DNA of 64,000 nt from Stenotrophomonas nitritireducens (GCF_001700965.1 NZ_CP016756.1:4020501-4084500); one strand, 5' to 3'. Counted from the stretch's first letter, positions 1-10,945 are shown. Notes: generated from the letters alone by a model not told the origin. Program-made: numbers and translations.

Positions 1-1
1 C

Positions 2-79
2 TTCGTGATCGCGGTATTGCTGGGCATGCTGGTGGCTGCGGCGCTGGTATTGCTGCCGTTTTTCCTGCTGCGAGGCTGA
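2..79 (+). CDS. C-terminal end of a membrane protein (partial)
   Basis: The window opens inside a reading frame that ends at TGA 77-79. The 25 visible residues (FVIAVLLGML... ending FFLLRG) are almost all hydrophobic, so this is the last transmembrane helix of a protein whose body lies upstream of the window. The short RG tail suggests only a tiny soluble end. The family cannot be named from this fragment, and the frame could in principle be chance, but the hydrophobicity and the repeat-filled gap directly after the stop fit a true gene end. Confidence 0.5.
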   Translation, partial: FVIAVLLGMLVAAALVLLPFFLLRG

Positions 80-126
80 CAGGGCGGCAGCGAAGCTGCT
101 TTGCGCCCAGCCTTTGCCGAAGACGT

Positions 127-228
127 TGCTCCCTCCCTTGCGCCGCAGGCGGAGGGGAGGGCTGGGGAGGGGTAAGCGGTTGCTCCCTCCCTTTGCCGAA
201 GGCAAGGGGAGGGTTGGGGAGGGGTAAG
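127..228. repeat. Two direct copies of a GGGAGGG-type palindromic repeat
   Basis: Two tandem copies (127-178 and 181-228) of an element reading TGCTCCCTCCCTT, a short variable hairpin tip, then GGGGAGGG-(T/C)TGGGGAGGGGTAAG. The left arm CCCTCCC pairs with the right arm GGGAGGG. A third relative lies at 49828-49873 behind pgi. It is unrelated to the SMAG and GGAGCGGC repeats elsewhere in the window. No coding potential is seen. Confidence 0.7.
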
Positions 229-254
229 TTTTTGTCGCCTTTCACGCGCTACCA

Positions 255-279
255 GCTTCGCGGCTTACGCCGCTCCCAC
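255..279 (-). repeat. Single REP (GGAGCGGC family), inverted orientation
   Basis: One copy of the 25-bp REP, read here as GCTTCGCGGCTTACGCCGCT followed by CCCAC. It has no head-to-head partner nearby; a remnant of the head (GCTCCTACAG) follows at 281-290. It lies in the gap between the truncated membrane gene and trhO. Confidence 0.75.
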
Positions 280-332
280 AGCTCCTACAGTCGCTAGTCC
301 CTTTGCAGCACAACGCTGCGCGGGCCGTCGTT

Positions 333-338
333 TAAACT
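333..338 (+). promoter_or_regulatory. Candidate -10 box of trhO
   Basis: TTTAAACT at 331-338 contains a TAAACT hexamer whose last base lies 6 nt before ATG 345. A start of transcription at the usual distance would fall on the A of that ATG, giving a leaderless message. No Shine-Dalgarno sequence precedes either ATG (339 or 345). No convincing -35 is visible. Confidence 0.4.
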
Positions 339-344
339 ATGCGC

Positions 345-1100
345 ATGATCGTCAATACCGCTGCCTATCTTTTCGTTCCGCTCGCCGATGCCGAAGCGTT
401 GACTGCCACCCTGCATGAGCGCGCCAAGGCGCTGGAGTTGCGGGGCACCATCCTGATCGCCGAAGAAGGCATCAACCTGTTCCTGGCCGGCAGTGCCGAG
501 GGCATCGAGGATTTCTACCGCCAGCTCAAGGCCGATGCGCGTTTCGCAGACATGCGCATTAAGTACAGCCACAGCCAGATGCAGCCGTTCGCGCGGCTCA
601 AGGCCAAGTTCAAGTCCGAGATCATCAGCTTCCGCCGTGATGACGGCCAGCCGCTGGATTACCCGCGCGCGCCCAGCGTGGCCCCGGCCACCGTGCAGCG
701 CTGGTTGCGGCAGGGCCATGATGACGAGGGCAAGCGGGTGGTGATGCTGGACACCCGCAACTGGCAGGAATTCGCGCACGGTACGTTCGCAGGTGCCTTG
801 ACCCTGCCAATCGCCAAGTTCACCGACCTGCCGGCCGCGCTGGAGCCGCACCGCGAGGCGCTGGCCGATGCGACCGTGGTCAGCTTCTGCACCGGCGGCA
901 TCCGCTGTGAAAAGGCCGCGCTGTGGATGCAGAACGATGGCATGCACAACGTGCTGCAGCTGGAAGGCGGCATCCTCGGCTACTTCGAGGAAGTGGGCGG
1001 CGAGGGCTATGACGGCCGCTGCTTCGTGTTCGATGAACGGGTGGCGCTGGACGCGCAGCTGCAGCCGCTGGTGGACCGCCAGGACGAGCTGCCGGGCTGA
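345..1100 (+). CDS. trhO: tRNA U34 hydroxylase TrhO (rhodanese-family)
   Basis: About 251 residues, typical of the TrhO/YceA family, which hydroxylates uridine 34 of certain tRNAs in an oxygen-dependent way as the first step towards wobble xo5U-type modification. The N-terminal part is the acylphosphatase-like domain with the conserved [16 protein letters not shown] stretch; the C-terminal part is a rhodanese domain with the active-site loop [12 protein letters not shown] (cysteines near residues 182 and 188). ATG 345 (MIVNTAAY...) is preferred over in-frame ATG 339 because 339 directly abuts a probable -10 box. The gene stands alone, with repeats upstream and a 113-bp gap downstream. Confidence 0.9.
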   Translation: MIVNTAAYLFVPLADAEALTATLHERAKALELRGTILIAEEGINLFLAGSAEGIEDFYRQLKADARFADMRIKYSHSQMQPFARLKAKFKSEIISFRRDDGQPLDYPRAPSVAPATVQRWLRQGHDDEGKRVVMLDTRNWQEFAHGTFAGALTLPIAKFTDLPAALEPHREALADATVVSFCTGGIRCEKAALWMQNDGMHNVLQLEGGILGYFEEVGGEGYDGRCFVFDERVALDAQLQPLVDRQDELPG

Positions 1101-1213
1101 ATCCGGGAGGCCGCAGGGTCTGGAAAACAGTGTCCCGGCAGAAACCGCGCTGACTGGATGGAGAATGCGGGGACAAGCCCCATGTCATTTGCATCGTCCA
1201 TGGAGACCGCAGA

Positions 1214-2209
<996 letters not shown>

Positions 2210-2232
2210 GCTGCGGGGCTGGCAAGGCCTTG

Positions 2233-2477
2233 GTAGAGCGCAGCCATGCTGCGCTGGGGCGTTACCGGTAAGGCCTGTTTGTAGGAGCGGCGTCAGCCGC
2301 GAAGCCGATGGCATTGAAACCACCCGTGGCGATGCAATCTGATTGACCATCTGCTTCGCGGCTGAGGCCGCTCCCACGCTACTGATGCGTTGCCGGTAAG
2401 GCCTCTGCCGGGCATGGCTCGGCACTACATGTGGGGGGCTGCTGGTAAAGCCTCTGCCGAGTGTGGCTCGGCACTAC
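2233..2477. repeat. Nested REP/SMAG cluster between convergent genes
   Basis: Five palindromic repeats fill the gap between the monooxygenase and exoD ends. They are: SMAG-like at 2233-2255 (forward, variant stem AGCGCAG/CTGCGCT), REP at 2281-2305 (forward), REP at 2353-2377 (inverted), and SMAGs at 2401-2428 and 2450-2477 (both inverted). The first four are arranged symmetrically around about position 2330, so a transcript of either strand could fold into one long hairpin with side hairpins. The two SMAG copies at the right have a 49-nt period. Confidence 0.85.
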
Positions 2478-2479
2478 GG

Positions 2480-3154
2480 TCAGTTCATCCAGCGCTGGGC
2501 GAGGGCGATGCTCTCGCTGATCAGCTGGCCGGAGCCCAGCCCGAAGAACAGCCCGGCGGTGATCGCCGCGATCCAGTTGAACAGCATCAACGCGCCATCA
2601 CGTTCGAGCAGCGCCAGTGAGAACAACAGCAGCTGGAAGCCGAACAGATAGTTGGTGAACGGGATCGGCAGCGACAGCAACAGCCCAACCAGCAACAGCA
2701 GCACGCCAGTGAGCATGCGTGCCGGCAGTGGCACGATCAGCGCCTGCAGGCGGGGCTTGAGCATGCGGTCAAGGCGCCGCAGAGGGCGGCTGATCTTGCC
2801 CAGAAACCTGTGCACCGTGCTGCGCTTGGGGCCACGCCGGGCGATGAAACCCGGCAGCCACGGCCGCGACATGCCGAACAACAGCTGGATGCCGATCAGG
2901 AACACCAGCGGGCTGCTGACCGCACCGCCTATGCCCGGGATCGGGATGAAGGCGGGCAGGATGGCGATGAACAGGAATACGCCAAACGCACTTTGTTCCA
3001 GCCCCTGCAGCACCTTGCCCAATGGCAGGTGTTCGTCCGGGTCGCCCTGTTCAAACATCGCCAGCAGGGTGCGGATACCTTCGTTGCGGTAACCGCCGCC
3101 CGCCGTCCTGGCGCTGTCCGGCGCGGTGCCGCCCGGGTCAGCCGGTGATGTCAT
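2480..3154 (-). CDS. ExoD-family membrane protein
   Basis: A 224-residue protein of the ExoD family (named after a Rhizobium exopolysaccharide/alkali-tolerance gene). After a short polar N-terminus comes LLAMFEQGDPDEHLPLGKVLQGLEQSAFGV, the family's recognisable entry segment, then several hydrophobic helices (FIPIPGIGGAVSSPLVFLIGIQLLFG, MLTGVLLLLVGLLLSLPIP, and two near the C-terminus). The ATG at 3154 is chosen because it overlaps the end of the upstream CBS-domain gene by 17 bp, which suggests coupled translation, and because residues upstream of it are the shadow of that gene. The true role in xanthomonads is not established. Confidence 0.82.
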   Translation of the reverse strand: MTSPADPGGTAPDSARTAGGGYRNEGIRTLLAMFEQGDPDEHLPLGKVLQGLEQSAFGVFLFIAILPAFIPIPGIGGAVSSPLVFLIGIQLLFGMSRPWLPGFIARRGPKRSTVHRFLGKISRPLRRLDRMLKPRLQALIVPLPARMLTGVLLLLVGLLLSLPIPFTNYLFGFQLLLFSLALLERDGALMLFNWIAAITAGLFFGLGSGQLISESIALAQRWMN

Positions 3155-4481
3155 CGGTGTCTTCTTCCGGCAGCCTGCACAGCAGCAGTTTGTCGATGCG
3201 GGCACCGTCCAGGTCGACGATCTCAATGCGCCAGCCGGCCCAGTCGAAGTACTCGCCTGCGTGCGGGATGCGGCCGAAGTAGTGCATGCACATGCCGGCC
3301 AGCGTGTAGTAGTCGCCTTCTTCGGCATCCGGCAGCTCTGCGCCGTTCATCAGCTCCTGCAGGTCATCCACCGGCAGTGAGCCGTCGACCAGCAGCGAGC
3401 CGTCTTCGCGGGTGATCACCAGCGCGTCATCGTCGGTGTTCTCGGTGGCCTGCAGGCGGCCGACCACGGCGCCCATCAGGTCGGAAATGGTCACCAGGCC
3501 CTGGATTTCGCCGTATTCGTCCACCACCAACGCCATCGACTGGTGTTCCTCGCGGAAGATTTCCAGCAGCTTCATCGCGTGGGTGGATTCGGAGACGTAC
3601 AGGGTCTCGCGCAGGTTCTCGAACAGGTTGTGGCTGCCGCCGCTGATGCGGGTGACCAGGCTTTTGACCTCGAGAATGCCGGCGATGTCCTGGTCATTGC
3701 CGCGGTAAACCGGGTAGCGGGAGAAGGCGTGGTCGCGCATTGCCTGCAGGTTCTTTTCCGGATCAGCGTTGGTGTCCAGCCAGGCAATGCGGTTGCGCGG
3801 CGTCATCAGGCTGTCGGCGGTGCGGTCACCCAGGCGCATGACGCGGTTCATCATGTCGCGCTCGTGGCTGTCGATCACGCCCTGCTCGTGGCTTTCGGCT
3901 ACCAGCATGCGGATTTCTTCTTCACTGACCGACGCCGATTCGGTCTTGCCCAGGCCGAGCATGCGCAGCACCAGGCGGGTGGAGTGCGACAGCAGCCAGA
4001 CGCCGGGGGCGGCGATGCGGGCCAGCCAGCTCATCGGCACGGCGACGATGCCGGCAATGTCCTCCGAGCGGGTTAGGGCGACGCGCTTGGGCACCAGTTC
4101 GCCGAAAATCAGCGTCAGGTAGGTGATCAGCGCCACGGCCAGGGTCTTGCCGAGGAAGTCCGACCAGGGCTGGACCGCGCCGAACAGCGAGAAATTGGCG
4201 GACAGGGCCGGGAAGATGGCCTGCAGCTGCTGGGCGATGGCGCCACCGATGGCGTCGCCACCGTAGACACCGGTCAGGATGCCGATCAGGGTGATGCCGA
4301 TCTGCACCGTGGACAGGAAGTTTTCGGGCTTTTCGGACAGGGCCAGGGCGCGCGCGGCGCGCTTGCTTGAGCCGGCCAGCTGTTTCAGGCGGCTTTTGCG
4401 CGAGGTCATGACCGACATCTCGGACATGGCAAAGAAGCCGTTGAGCAGAATCAAGGCCAATACGATGAAAAATTCAAACAC
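3138..4481 (-). CDS. Hemolysin-family / CorC-type membrane protein with CBS pair
   Basis: A 447-residue protein with the full architecture of the UPF0053 family: DUF21/CNNM transmembrane domain (about 1-190, beginning FEFFIVLALILLNGFFAMSE), two CBS domains (about 205-330, with LMTPRNRIAWLD and ALVVDEYGEIQGLVTI), and a C-terminal CorC/HlyC domain (about 345-440) ending DTDDITG. Relatives take part in divalent cation or polyamine export, as with E. coli YtfL; the substrate here is unknown. It is the first gene of a two-gene unit with exoD and is divergent from the phosphate genes at 4758. Confidence 0.9.
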   Translation of the reverse strand: MFEFFIVLALILLNGFFAMSEMSVMTSRKSRLKQLAGSSKRAARALALSEKPENFLSTVQIGITLIGILTGVYGGDAIGGAIAQQLQAIFPALSANFSLFGAVQPWSDFLGKTLAVALITYLTLIFGELVPKRVALTRSEDIAGIVAVPMSWLARIAAPGVWLLSHSTRLVLRMLGLGKTESASVSEEEIRMLVAESHEQGVIDSHERDMMNRVMRLGDRTADSLMTPRNRIAWLDTNADPEKNLQAMRDHAFSRYPVYRGNDQDIAGILEVKSLVTRISGGSHNLFENLRETLYVSESTHAMKLLEIFREEHQSMALVVDEYGEIQGLVTISDLMGAVVGRLQATENTDDDALVITREDGSLLVDGSLPVDDLQELMNGAELPDAEEGDYYTLAGMCMHYFGRIPHAGEYFDWAGWRIEIVDLDGARIDKLLLCRLPEEDTDDITG

Positions 4482-4757
4482 GGGTCTCTCCCCGGGTTGG
4501 TGACAGGGAGGGCGGGTGTTTGCGGTGGCGGCGGCCGCTCAGTGGCGGGATCCGGCGCTTTGGCGGGGGATAAGGGTCGTCGTCCATAGGGTGCGCCGCG
4601 AGGGCGCTGGGGGATATTAGCAAACCGCCGGCCCCCGGGTACGGCCGGCTGTTCACATTTCAGGGCTAAAAAAGACGCCGGGAATACCCTGAATGCCATC
4701 TAGCCGTCATAATTCGCCCCTGATGCCGTCCCTCCCGCGACGGCGAATAGGCTCCCC

Positions 4758-5384
4758 ATGTTTTCGTTGCAGACCATCTTTGGCTCCGGCAAGCAGTTCT
4801 ATACCTACCTCGACGAGGCCGCGCAGGCCGCCTATGACGGTGCCAAGGCACTGCACAGCATGATGCGTGAGGCCGATCGTCAGCCGGCGCTGGATGCGTT
4901 CAAGCTCGCCCGCCTGCGCGAGCGCGCCGCCTCTGACAAGATCAGCCAAGCGCTGGTCGACAGCTTCATGACCCCCATCGAGCGCGAGGACATCGAAGCG
5001 CTGGGTTCGGCGCTGTACAAGATTCCGAAGCAGATCGAGAAGTTTGCCGACCGCTACTCGCTGGCCGTGCAGCACCTTGATCAGATCGATTTCGCCCCGC
5101 GCGCAGCGATGCTGGAGCAGGCCGCCGGTGTGGTGGTGGAAATGGTCAACGACCTGCGCCACATGAACCTGGACCGGATGACCGCGCTCAACGAAAAGCT
5201 GCGTTCGCTGGAGAACGAGGCTGACCGTCTGATGCTCGAGCTGTACCGCGACATCTACTCCGGTCGCTTGGACAATCTGCAGATGTTCCTGCTCAAGGAA
5301 TTCTTCGAGATCCTGGAAAAGGCCATCGACCGTTGCCGCGAAGCCGGTGTGGTGGCCTACCAGATCGTGCTCAAGAACAGCTGA
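4758..5384 (+). CDS. DUF47 / PhoU-like Pit accessory protein
   Basis: A 208-residue all-helical protein starting FSLQTIFGSGKQFYTYLDEAAQAAYDGAKAL, characteristic of the DUF47 family (PhoU-like helical bundle). Genes of this family are typically found next to Pit phosphate transporters and are thought to modulate them, probably at the cytoplasmic face. Here it lies 12 bp upstream of pit on the same strand, so one operon is likely. It has no signal peptide or membrane helix. The upstream 276-bp divergent gap holds its promoter, but I could not identify convincing -35/-10 boxes or a Pho box. Confidence 0.88.
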   Translation: MFSLQTIFGSGKQFYTYLDEAAQAAYDGAKALHSMMREADRQPALDAFKLARLRERAASDKISQALVDSFMTPIEREDIEALGSALYKIPKQIEKFADRYSLAVQHLDQIDFAPRAAMLEQAAGVVVEMVNDLRHMNLDRMTALNEKLRSLENEADRLMLELYRDIYSGRLDNLQMFLLKEFFEILEKAIDRCREAGVVAYQIVLKNS

Positions 5385-5396
5385 CGGGGACGCTCA

Positions 5397-6518
5397 ATGC
5401 TCACCCTCGTCCTGGTGGTGATTTTCGCCGCGCTCGTCTTCGAGTTCATCAACGGCTTTCACGACACCGCCAACTCAATCGCCACGGTAGTGGCAACCAA
5501 GGTTCTGTCGCCTGGCTGGGCAGTGATGCTCGCTGCGGGCATGAACCTGATCGGCGCGCTGACCGGCACCGCCGTCGCGCTGACCATCGCCAATGGCCTG
5601 CTCAACACCGACGTGGTCGCCGTGACCCCGCAGGTGATTCTGTGTGCGCTGCTCGGTGGCATCGTCTGGAACCTGATCACCTGGTGGAAGGGGCTGCCGT
5701 CCTCGTCCTCGCACGCCCTGATCGGTGGCCTGTGCGGTGCCGGCCTGGCCGCTGCGCACAACAACTGGGATGCGCTGATCTGGTCGCAGAACGTCGGCAA
5801 CTGGGCGCAGAACAAGGGCCTGTTGTGGAAGGTGTTCGTGCCGATGATCACCTCGCCGATCGCCGGCTTCCTGCTCGGTATCGTGGTGATGTGCCTGTTG
5901 TGGGCAATCATCGCGGGCATGGCGCGTGTCGGCGGCGTGCTCGGTCGTCTGGCCCGTCCGCGCTGGGTCAATGCCTTCTTCGGCAAGGCGCAGATCGTGT
6001 CGGCGGCGTACATGGGTTTTGCCCATGGCCATAACGATGCGCAGAAGACCATGGGCATCATCGCCATGACGCTGATCGGCGCCGAGGCATCCGGTGCATT
6101 GAACGACCTGCCGTCCTGGCTGGCCTTCATGCATCCCGATGCCAACACCGGCGGCGGCATCGCCATGTGGATCGTGCTGACCTGTGCGGTTGTGATGGCA
6201 GCTGGTACCGCTTCGGGCGGCTGGAAGATCATCAAGACCCTGGGTCACAAGATGGTCAAGCTGCACCCGATCCACGGCTTTGCCGCGGAAACCAGCTCGG
6301 CCACCATCCTGACCCTGGCTGCACACTTCGGCATGCCGGTCTCGACCACCCACAGCATCTCCACCGCGATCATGGGCGTTGGCTTCGCCAAGAATCCCAA
6401 GTCGCTGCGCCTGGGCGTGATCGAGCGGATCCTGTGGGCCTGGATCCTGACCATCCCGGCGGCAGGTGGCTGTGCGTATCTGATCCTGCGTCTGTTCGAA
6501 ATGGCGGGTTGGAACTGA
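5397..6518 (+). CDS. pit: Inorganic phosphate transporter, PiT family
   Basis: A 373-residue polytopic membrane protein of the PiT family, which imports metal-phosphate with protons. The duplicated family signature is visible: FEFINGFHDTANSIATVVATKVLSP near the N-terminus and SAAYMGFAHGHNDAQKTMGIIA in the second half. About ten hydrophobic segments are spread along the chain. The length fits the shorter bacterial members, without the large central loop of E. coli PitA. It follows the DUF47 gene by 12 bp and is closed by an intrinsic terminator at 6546-6574. Confidence 0.93.
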   Translation: MLTLVLVVIFAALVFEFINGFHDTANSIATVVATKVLSPGWAVMLAAGMNLIGALTGTAVALTIANGLLNTDVVAVTPQVILCALLGGIVWNLITWWKGLPSSSSHALIGGLCGAGLAAAHNNWDALIWSQNVGNWAQNKGLLWKVFVPMITSPIAGFLLGIVVMCLLWAIIAGMARVGGVLGRLARPRWVNAFFGKAQIVSAAYMGFAHGHNDAQKTMGIIAMTLIGAEASGALNDLPSWLAFMHPDANTGGGIAMWIVLTCAVVMAAGTASGGWKIIKTLGHKMVKLHPIHGFAAETSSATILTLAAHFGMPVSTTHSISTAIMGVGFAKNPKSLRLGVIERILWAWILTIPAAGGCAYLILRLFEMAGWN

Positions 6519-6545
6519 GTCATCCGGTTCGCAACCCGTAAACCG

Positions 6546-6574
6546 AAAACCCGCCAGCAATGGCGGGTTTTTTG
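6546..6574 (+). terminator. Intrinsic terminator of the DUF47-pit operon
   Basis: AACCCGCCA and TGGCGGGTT form a perfect 9-bp stem around a GCAA loop, followed by a run of T, 28 bp after the pit stop codon. Confidence 0.9.
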
Positions 6575-6587
6575 TTGGGTGGGTGTT

Positions 6588-6684
6588 GTAGGAGCGGCGT
6601 GAGCCGCGAAGCTCGCACACCAACAGCTGACAGAGGTTGCCTGTTTGCCAGTGCGGTCAGCTTCGCGGCTTACGCCGCTCCCAC
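6588..6684. repeat. Head-to-head REP pair (REPIN-like)
   Basis: A forward REP (6588-6612) and an inverted REP (6660-6684) are separated by a 47-nt spacer unrelated to those of other pairs. It lies between the convergent pit and parE terminators. Confidence 0.85.
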
Positions 6685-6708
6685 AAGGGCAATGCCGGCG
6701 CGCTGACA

Positions 6709-6741
6709 ACAAAAAAACCCGCCGGGTAAAGGCGGGCTTTC
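6709..6741 (-). terminator. Intrinsic terminator of parE
   Basis: Read on the minus strand, CCCGCC-TTTACCC-GGCGGG is followed by seven T residues, about 22 bp beyond the parE stop codon. Confidence 0.85.
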
Positions 6742-6763
6742 GTTGCGATGCAGCCGCGGGAAA

Positions 6764-8653
6764 TCAGACCTCCAGCGAGGCCAGGTCGCCCTTGCTTTCC
6801 AGCCAGCCCTTGCGGTCCGATGCGCGCTTCTTGGCCAGCAGCATGTCCATCAGCGCCGAGGTCTGCTCGCTGTCGTCTACGGTCAGCTGCACCAGGCGGC
6901 GGGTGTCCGGGTGGATGGTGGATTCGCGCAGCTGCGAGGGATTCATCTCGCCCAGGCCCTTGAAGCGGGTGACGCTGACCTGGCCGCGGATCTTCTCGCG
7001 CTCGATCTTGTCCAGCATCGACCGCTTTTCTTCCTCGTCCAGCGCATAGAACACCTGCTTGCCCACGTCGACACGGAACAGCGGCGGCATTGCCACGAAC
7101 ACATGCCCTGCATCCACCAGCGACGGGAAATGGCGCAGGAACAGCGCCGCCAGCAGGGTGGCGATGTGCAGGCCGTCAGAGTCGGCGTCGGCCAGGATCA
7201 CCACCTTGCCGTAACGCAGGCCGGACAGGTCGTCCTTGCCCGGGTCGCAGCCGATCGCGATAGCCAGGTTGTGTACTTCTTCCGAAGCCAGCACGCTGCC
7301 CGAGGCGACTTCCCAGGTGTTCAGGATCTTGCCGCGCAGCGGCAGGATGGCCTGGAAATCCTTGTCGCGGGCCTGCTTGGCGCTGCCGCCTGCCGAGTCA
7401 CCCTCGACCAGGAACAGCTCGGTGCGCGACAGGTCCTGGCTGATGCAGTCGGCCAGCTTGCCGGGCAGGGCCGGGCCCTGGGTGACCTTCTTGCGGGTGA
7501 CCAGCTTCTCGGTCTTCAGGCGCGCGCTGGCACGCTCGATGGCGATCTGCGCGATCTTCTCGCCCAGCTCCACGTTCTGGTTCAGCAGCAGGCTGAAGGC
7601 ATCGTGGGCGGCGCCCTCGACAAAGCCGGCAGCCTGGCGCGAGGACAGGCGTTCCTTGGTCTGGCCGCTGAACTGCGGGTCGGTCATCTTCAGCGACAGC
7701 ACGAATGAAACCCGGTCCCAGACATCTTCCGGGGCCAGCTTGACGCCGCGCGGCAGCAGGTTGCGGAAGTCGCAGAACTCGCGCAGCGCCTCGGTCAGGC
7801 CGGTGCGCAGGCCATTGGCGTGGGTACCGTGCTGGGCGGTGGGGATCAGGTTGACGTAGCTTTCCTGCACCAGCTCGCCTTCCGGCAGCCAGGCCACGGC
7901 CCAGTCGACGATCTCGGTTTCCTTCTTCAGCGAACCGTAGAACAGGTCGGCCGGCAGCATCTCGCGCTCGCCCAGCTCGGCCTTCAGGTAGTCGCGCAGG
8001 CCGTCTTCGTAATACCAGGTGTCGACTTCGCCGGTGGCTTCGTCGGTCAGCTTGACGGTCAGGCCCGGGCACAGCACGGCCTTGGCGCGCAGCAGGTGGC
8101 GCAGCGCACGTACATTGAACTTGGGCGTATCGAAATACTTGGGGTCGGCCCAGAAGCGCAGGCGGGTGCCGGTGTTCTTCTTGCCGACGCTGCCAACCAC
8201 TTCCAGCGGGCTGGCGCGGTCGCCGTTGCGGAAGGTGATGCGGTGCTCGCTGCCGTCACGGCGGATGTGGATCTCCACCAGCGTGGACAGCGCGTTGACC
8301 ACCGACACGCCCACGCCGTGCAGGCCGCCGGAGAAGGTGTAGTTGCGGTTGTTGAACTTGCCGCCGGCATGCAGCCGGGTCAGGATCAGTTCGACACCCG
8401 GGATTTTTTCCTCCGGATGGATGTCCACCGGCATGCCGCGGCCGTCATCGCTGACTTCGCAGCTGCCATCCTTGAACAGGGTGACCTCCACGGTCTTGGC
8501 GTGGCCGGCCAGGGCCTCATCGACCGAGTTGTCGATCACTTCCTGCGCCAGATGGTTCGGGCGGGCAGTGTCGGTATACATGCCAGGACGGCGTTTGACC
8601 GGGTCCAGGCCGGAGAGGACTTCGATGTCAGCGGCGTTGTAACGGGCGTTCAT
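6764..8653 (-). CDS. parE: DNA topoisomerase IV subunit B
   Basis: A 629-residue type IIA topoisomerase ATPase subunit that works with ParC to decatenate daughter chromosomes. It has the GHKL ATPase domain (EVIDNSVDEALAG near residue 40, DDGRGMPVDIHP near 70, GGLHGVGVSVVNALS near 110), the transducer domain, and the TOPRIM domain with EGDSAGGSAKQARD near residue 410 and DADSDGLHI. The GDPGKDDLSGLRYGK segment and overall length favour ParE over the longer GyrB. ATG 8653 gives MNARYNAADIEVLSGLDPVKRRPGMY, the normal family start; the frame stays open upstream but that part is not family-like. It is convergent with pit. Confidence 0.95.
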   Translation of the reverse strand: MNARYNAADIEVLSGLDPVKRRPGMYTDTARPNHLAQEVIDNSVDEALAGHAKTVEVTLFKDGSCEVSDDGRGMPVDIHPEEKIPGVELILTRLHAGGKFNNRNYTFSGGLHGVGVSVVNALSTLVEIHIRRDGSEHRITFRNGDRASPLEVVGSVGKKNTGTRLRFWADPKYFDTPKFNVRALRHLLRAKAVLCPGLTVKLTDEATGEVDTWYYEDGLRDYLKAELGEREMLPADLFYGSLKKETEIVDWAVAWLPEGELVQESYVNLIPTAQHGTHANGLRTGLTEALREFCDFRNLLPRGVKLAPEDVWDRVSFVLSLKMTDPQFSGQTKERLSSRQAAGFVEGAAHDAFSLLLNQNVELGEKIAQIAIERASARLKTEKLVTRKKVTQGPALPGKLADCISQDLSRTELFLVEGDSAGGSAKQARDKDFQAILPLRGKILNTWEVASGSVLASEEVHNLAIAIGCDPGKDDLSGLRYGKVVILADADSDGLHIATLLAALFLRHFPSLVDAGHVFVAMPPLFRVDVGKQVFYALDEEEKRSMLDKIEREKIRGQVSVTRFKGLGEMNPSQLRESTIHPDTRRLVQLTVDDSEQTSALMDMLLAKKRASDRKGWLESKGDLASLEV

Positions 8654-8810
8654 GGATCTCGGTAGGGCGCAAATCGACGTGCGAGTTTGCGGTCTGGCGG
8701 CGTTTTTTGCACGCGGGGCATTCAGGGCCGGGGCAGCTGCGGCGCGGTATCCTATGCCCGGATCCCAAACAGGCCCGCCATTCCTGGCGGGGCAAGCAAG
8801 GAGATTTTGG

Positions 8811-9062
8811 ATGAAAACGACAAAATTGCTGGCTCTGGGTGTTGCTGTTGCAGCGGTGGCTGCCATTCCCTTCGTGATGGCGCAGAGCGCCGACAAGGGC
8901 AAGGCCGACGAGACCGCGCAGGCTGCGCCGGTCGACAAGGCGCAGAGCGAGGCCGAGCAGAAGGCCAAGCGCCGCGCGGCCGCGGCTGCCCAGGACAAGG
9001 CCAAGGCTGACCAGCCGGCGCCGCGTGAAGAAGAGGAAGAAGAAGCCCGTCGCCGTCGCTGA
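8811..9062 (+). CDS. Small secreted polyampholyte protein, function unknown
   Basis: An 83-residue protein with a clear signal peptide (MKTTKLLALG, then AVAAVAAIP, probable cleavage after VMA near residue 24), so it is exported to the periplasm or beyond. The mature part is nearly all A, K, E, D, Q and R, ends in a run of six E followed by A and four R, and is probably disordered. A good ribosome site (AAGGAG) lies 8-14 bp before ATG 8811, and a strong terminator follows, so it looks like a genuine single-gene unit. I recognise no family. It is divergent from parE. Confidence 0.75.
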   Translation: MKTTKLLALGVAVAAVAAIPFVMAQSADKGKADETAQAAPVDKAQSEAEQKAKRRAAAAAQDKAKADQPAPREEEEEEARRRR

Positions 9063-9085
9063 CGCGGTTTTTTCCGAGTTTCAAG

Positions 9086-9119
9086 GACGCCCCGGCGCAG
9101 GCCGGGGCGTCTTTTTTTT
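9086..9119 (+). terminator. Intrinsic terminator after the small secreted protein
   Basis: GACGCCCCGGC, a short loop, and GCCGGGGCGTC form a strong stem followed by eight T, 24 bp after the stop codon at 9062. Confidence 0.92.
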
Positions 9120-9139
9120 GATCCCGCCGCATCCAGTGC

Positions 9140-9168
9140 TTGGGTGTTTTGGCGACAACCTTTAAACT
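9140..9168 (+). promoter_or_regulatory. Candidate pyrG promoter
   Basis: TTGGGT (9140-9145), a 17-bp spacer and TAAACT (9163-9168) make a plausible sigma-70 promoter 25 bp upstream of the pyrG start. The TTTAAACT element recurs upstream of trhO, eno and (as TTAAACT) folP. Confidence 0.5.
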
Positions 9169-9190
9169 AGGGCTTTCCGGGAGGCAGTGA

Positions 9191-10858
<1,668 letters not shown>

Positions 10859-10867
10859 GCACGGGCG

Positions 10868-10945
10868 GTAGTGCCGAGCCATGCTCGGCAGAGGCTTTCC
10901 CCGCAGAAATGGGCATGTAGTGCCGAGCCATGCTCGGCAAGGGGC
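10868..10945 (+). repeat. Two tandem SMAG (GTAG) palindromes
   Basis: Two direct copies, 10868-10895 and 10917-10945, each starting GTAGTGCCGAGCCATGCTCG and continuing GCA. The stem TGCCGAG/CTCGGCA encloses CCATG. The period is 49 nt, the same as the inverted SMAG tandem at 2401/2450. They sit directly after the pyrG stop codon. Confidence 0.88.
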
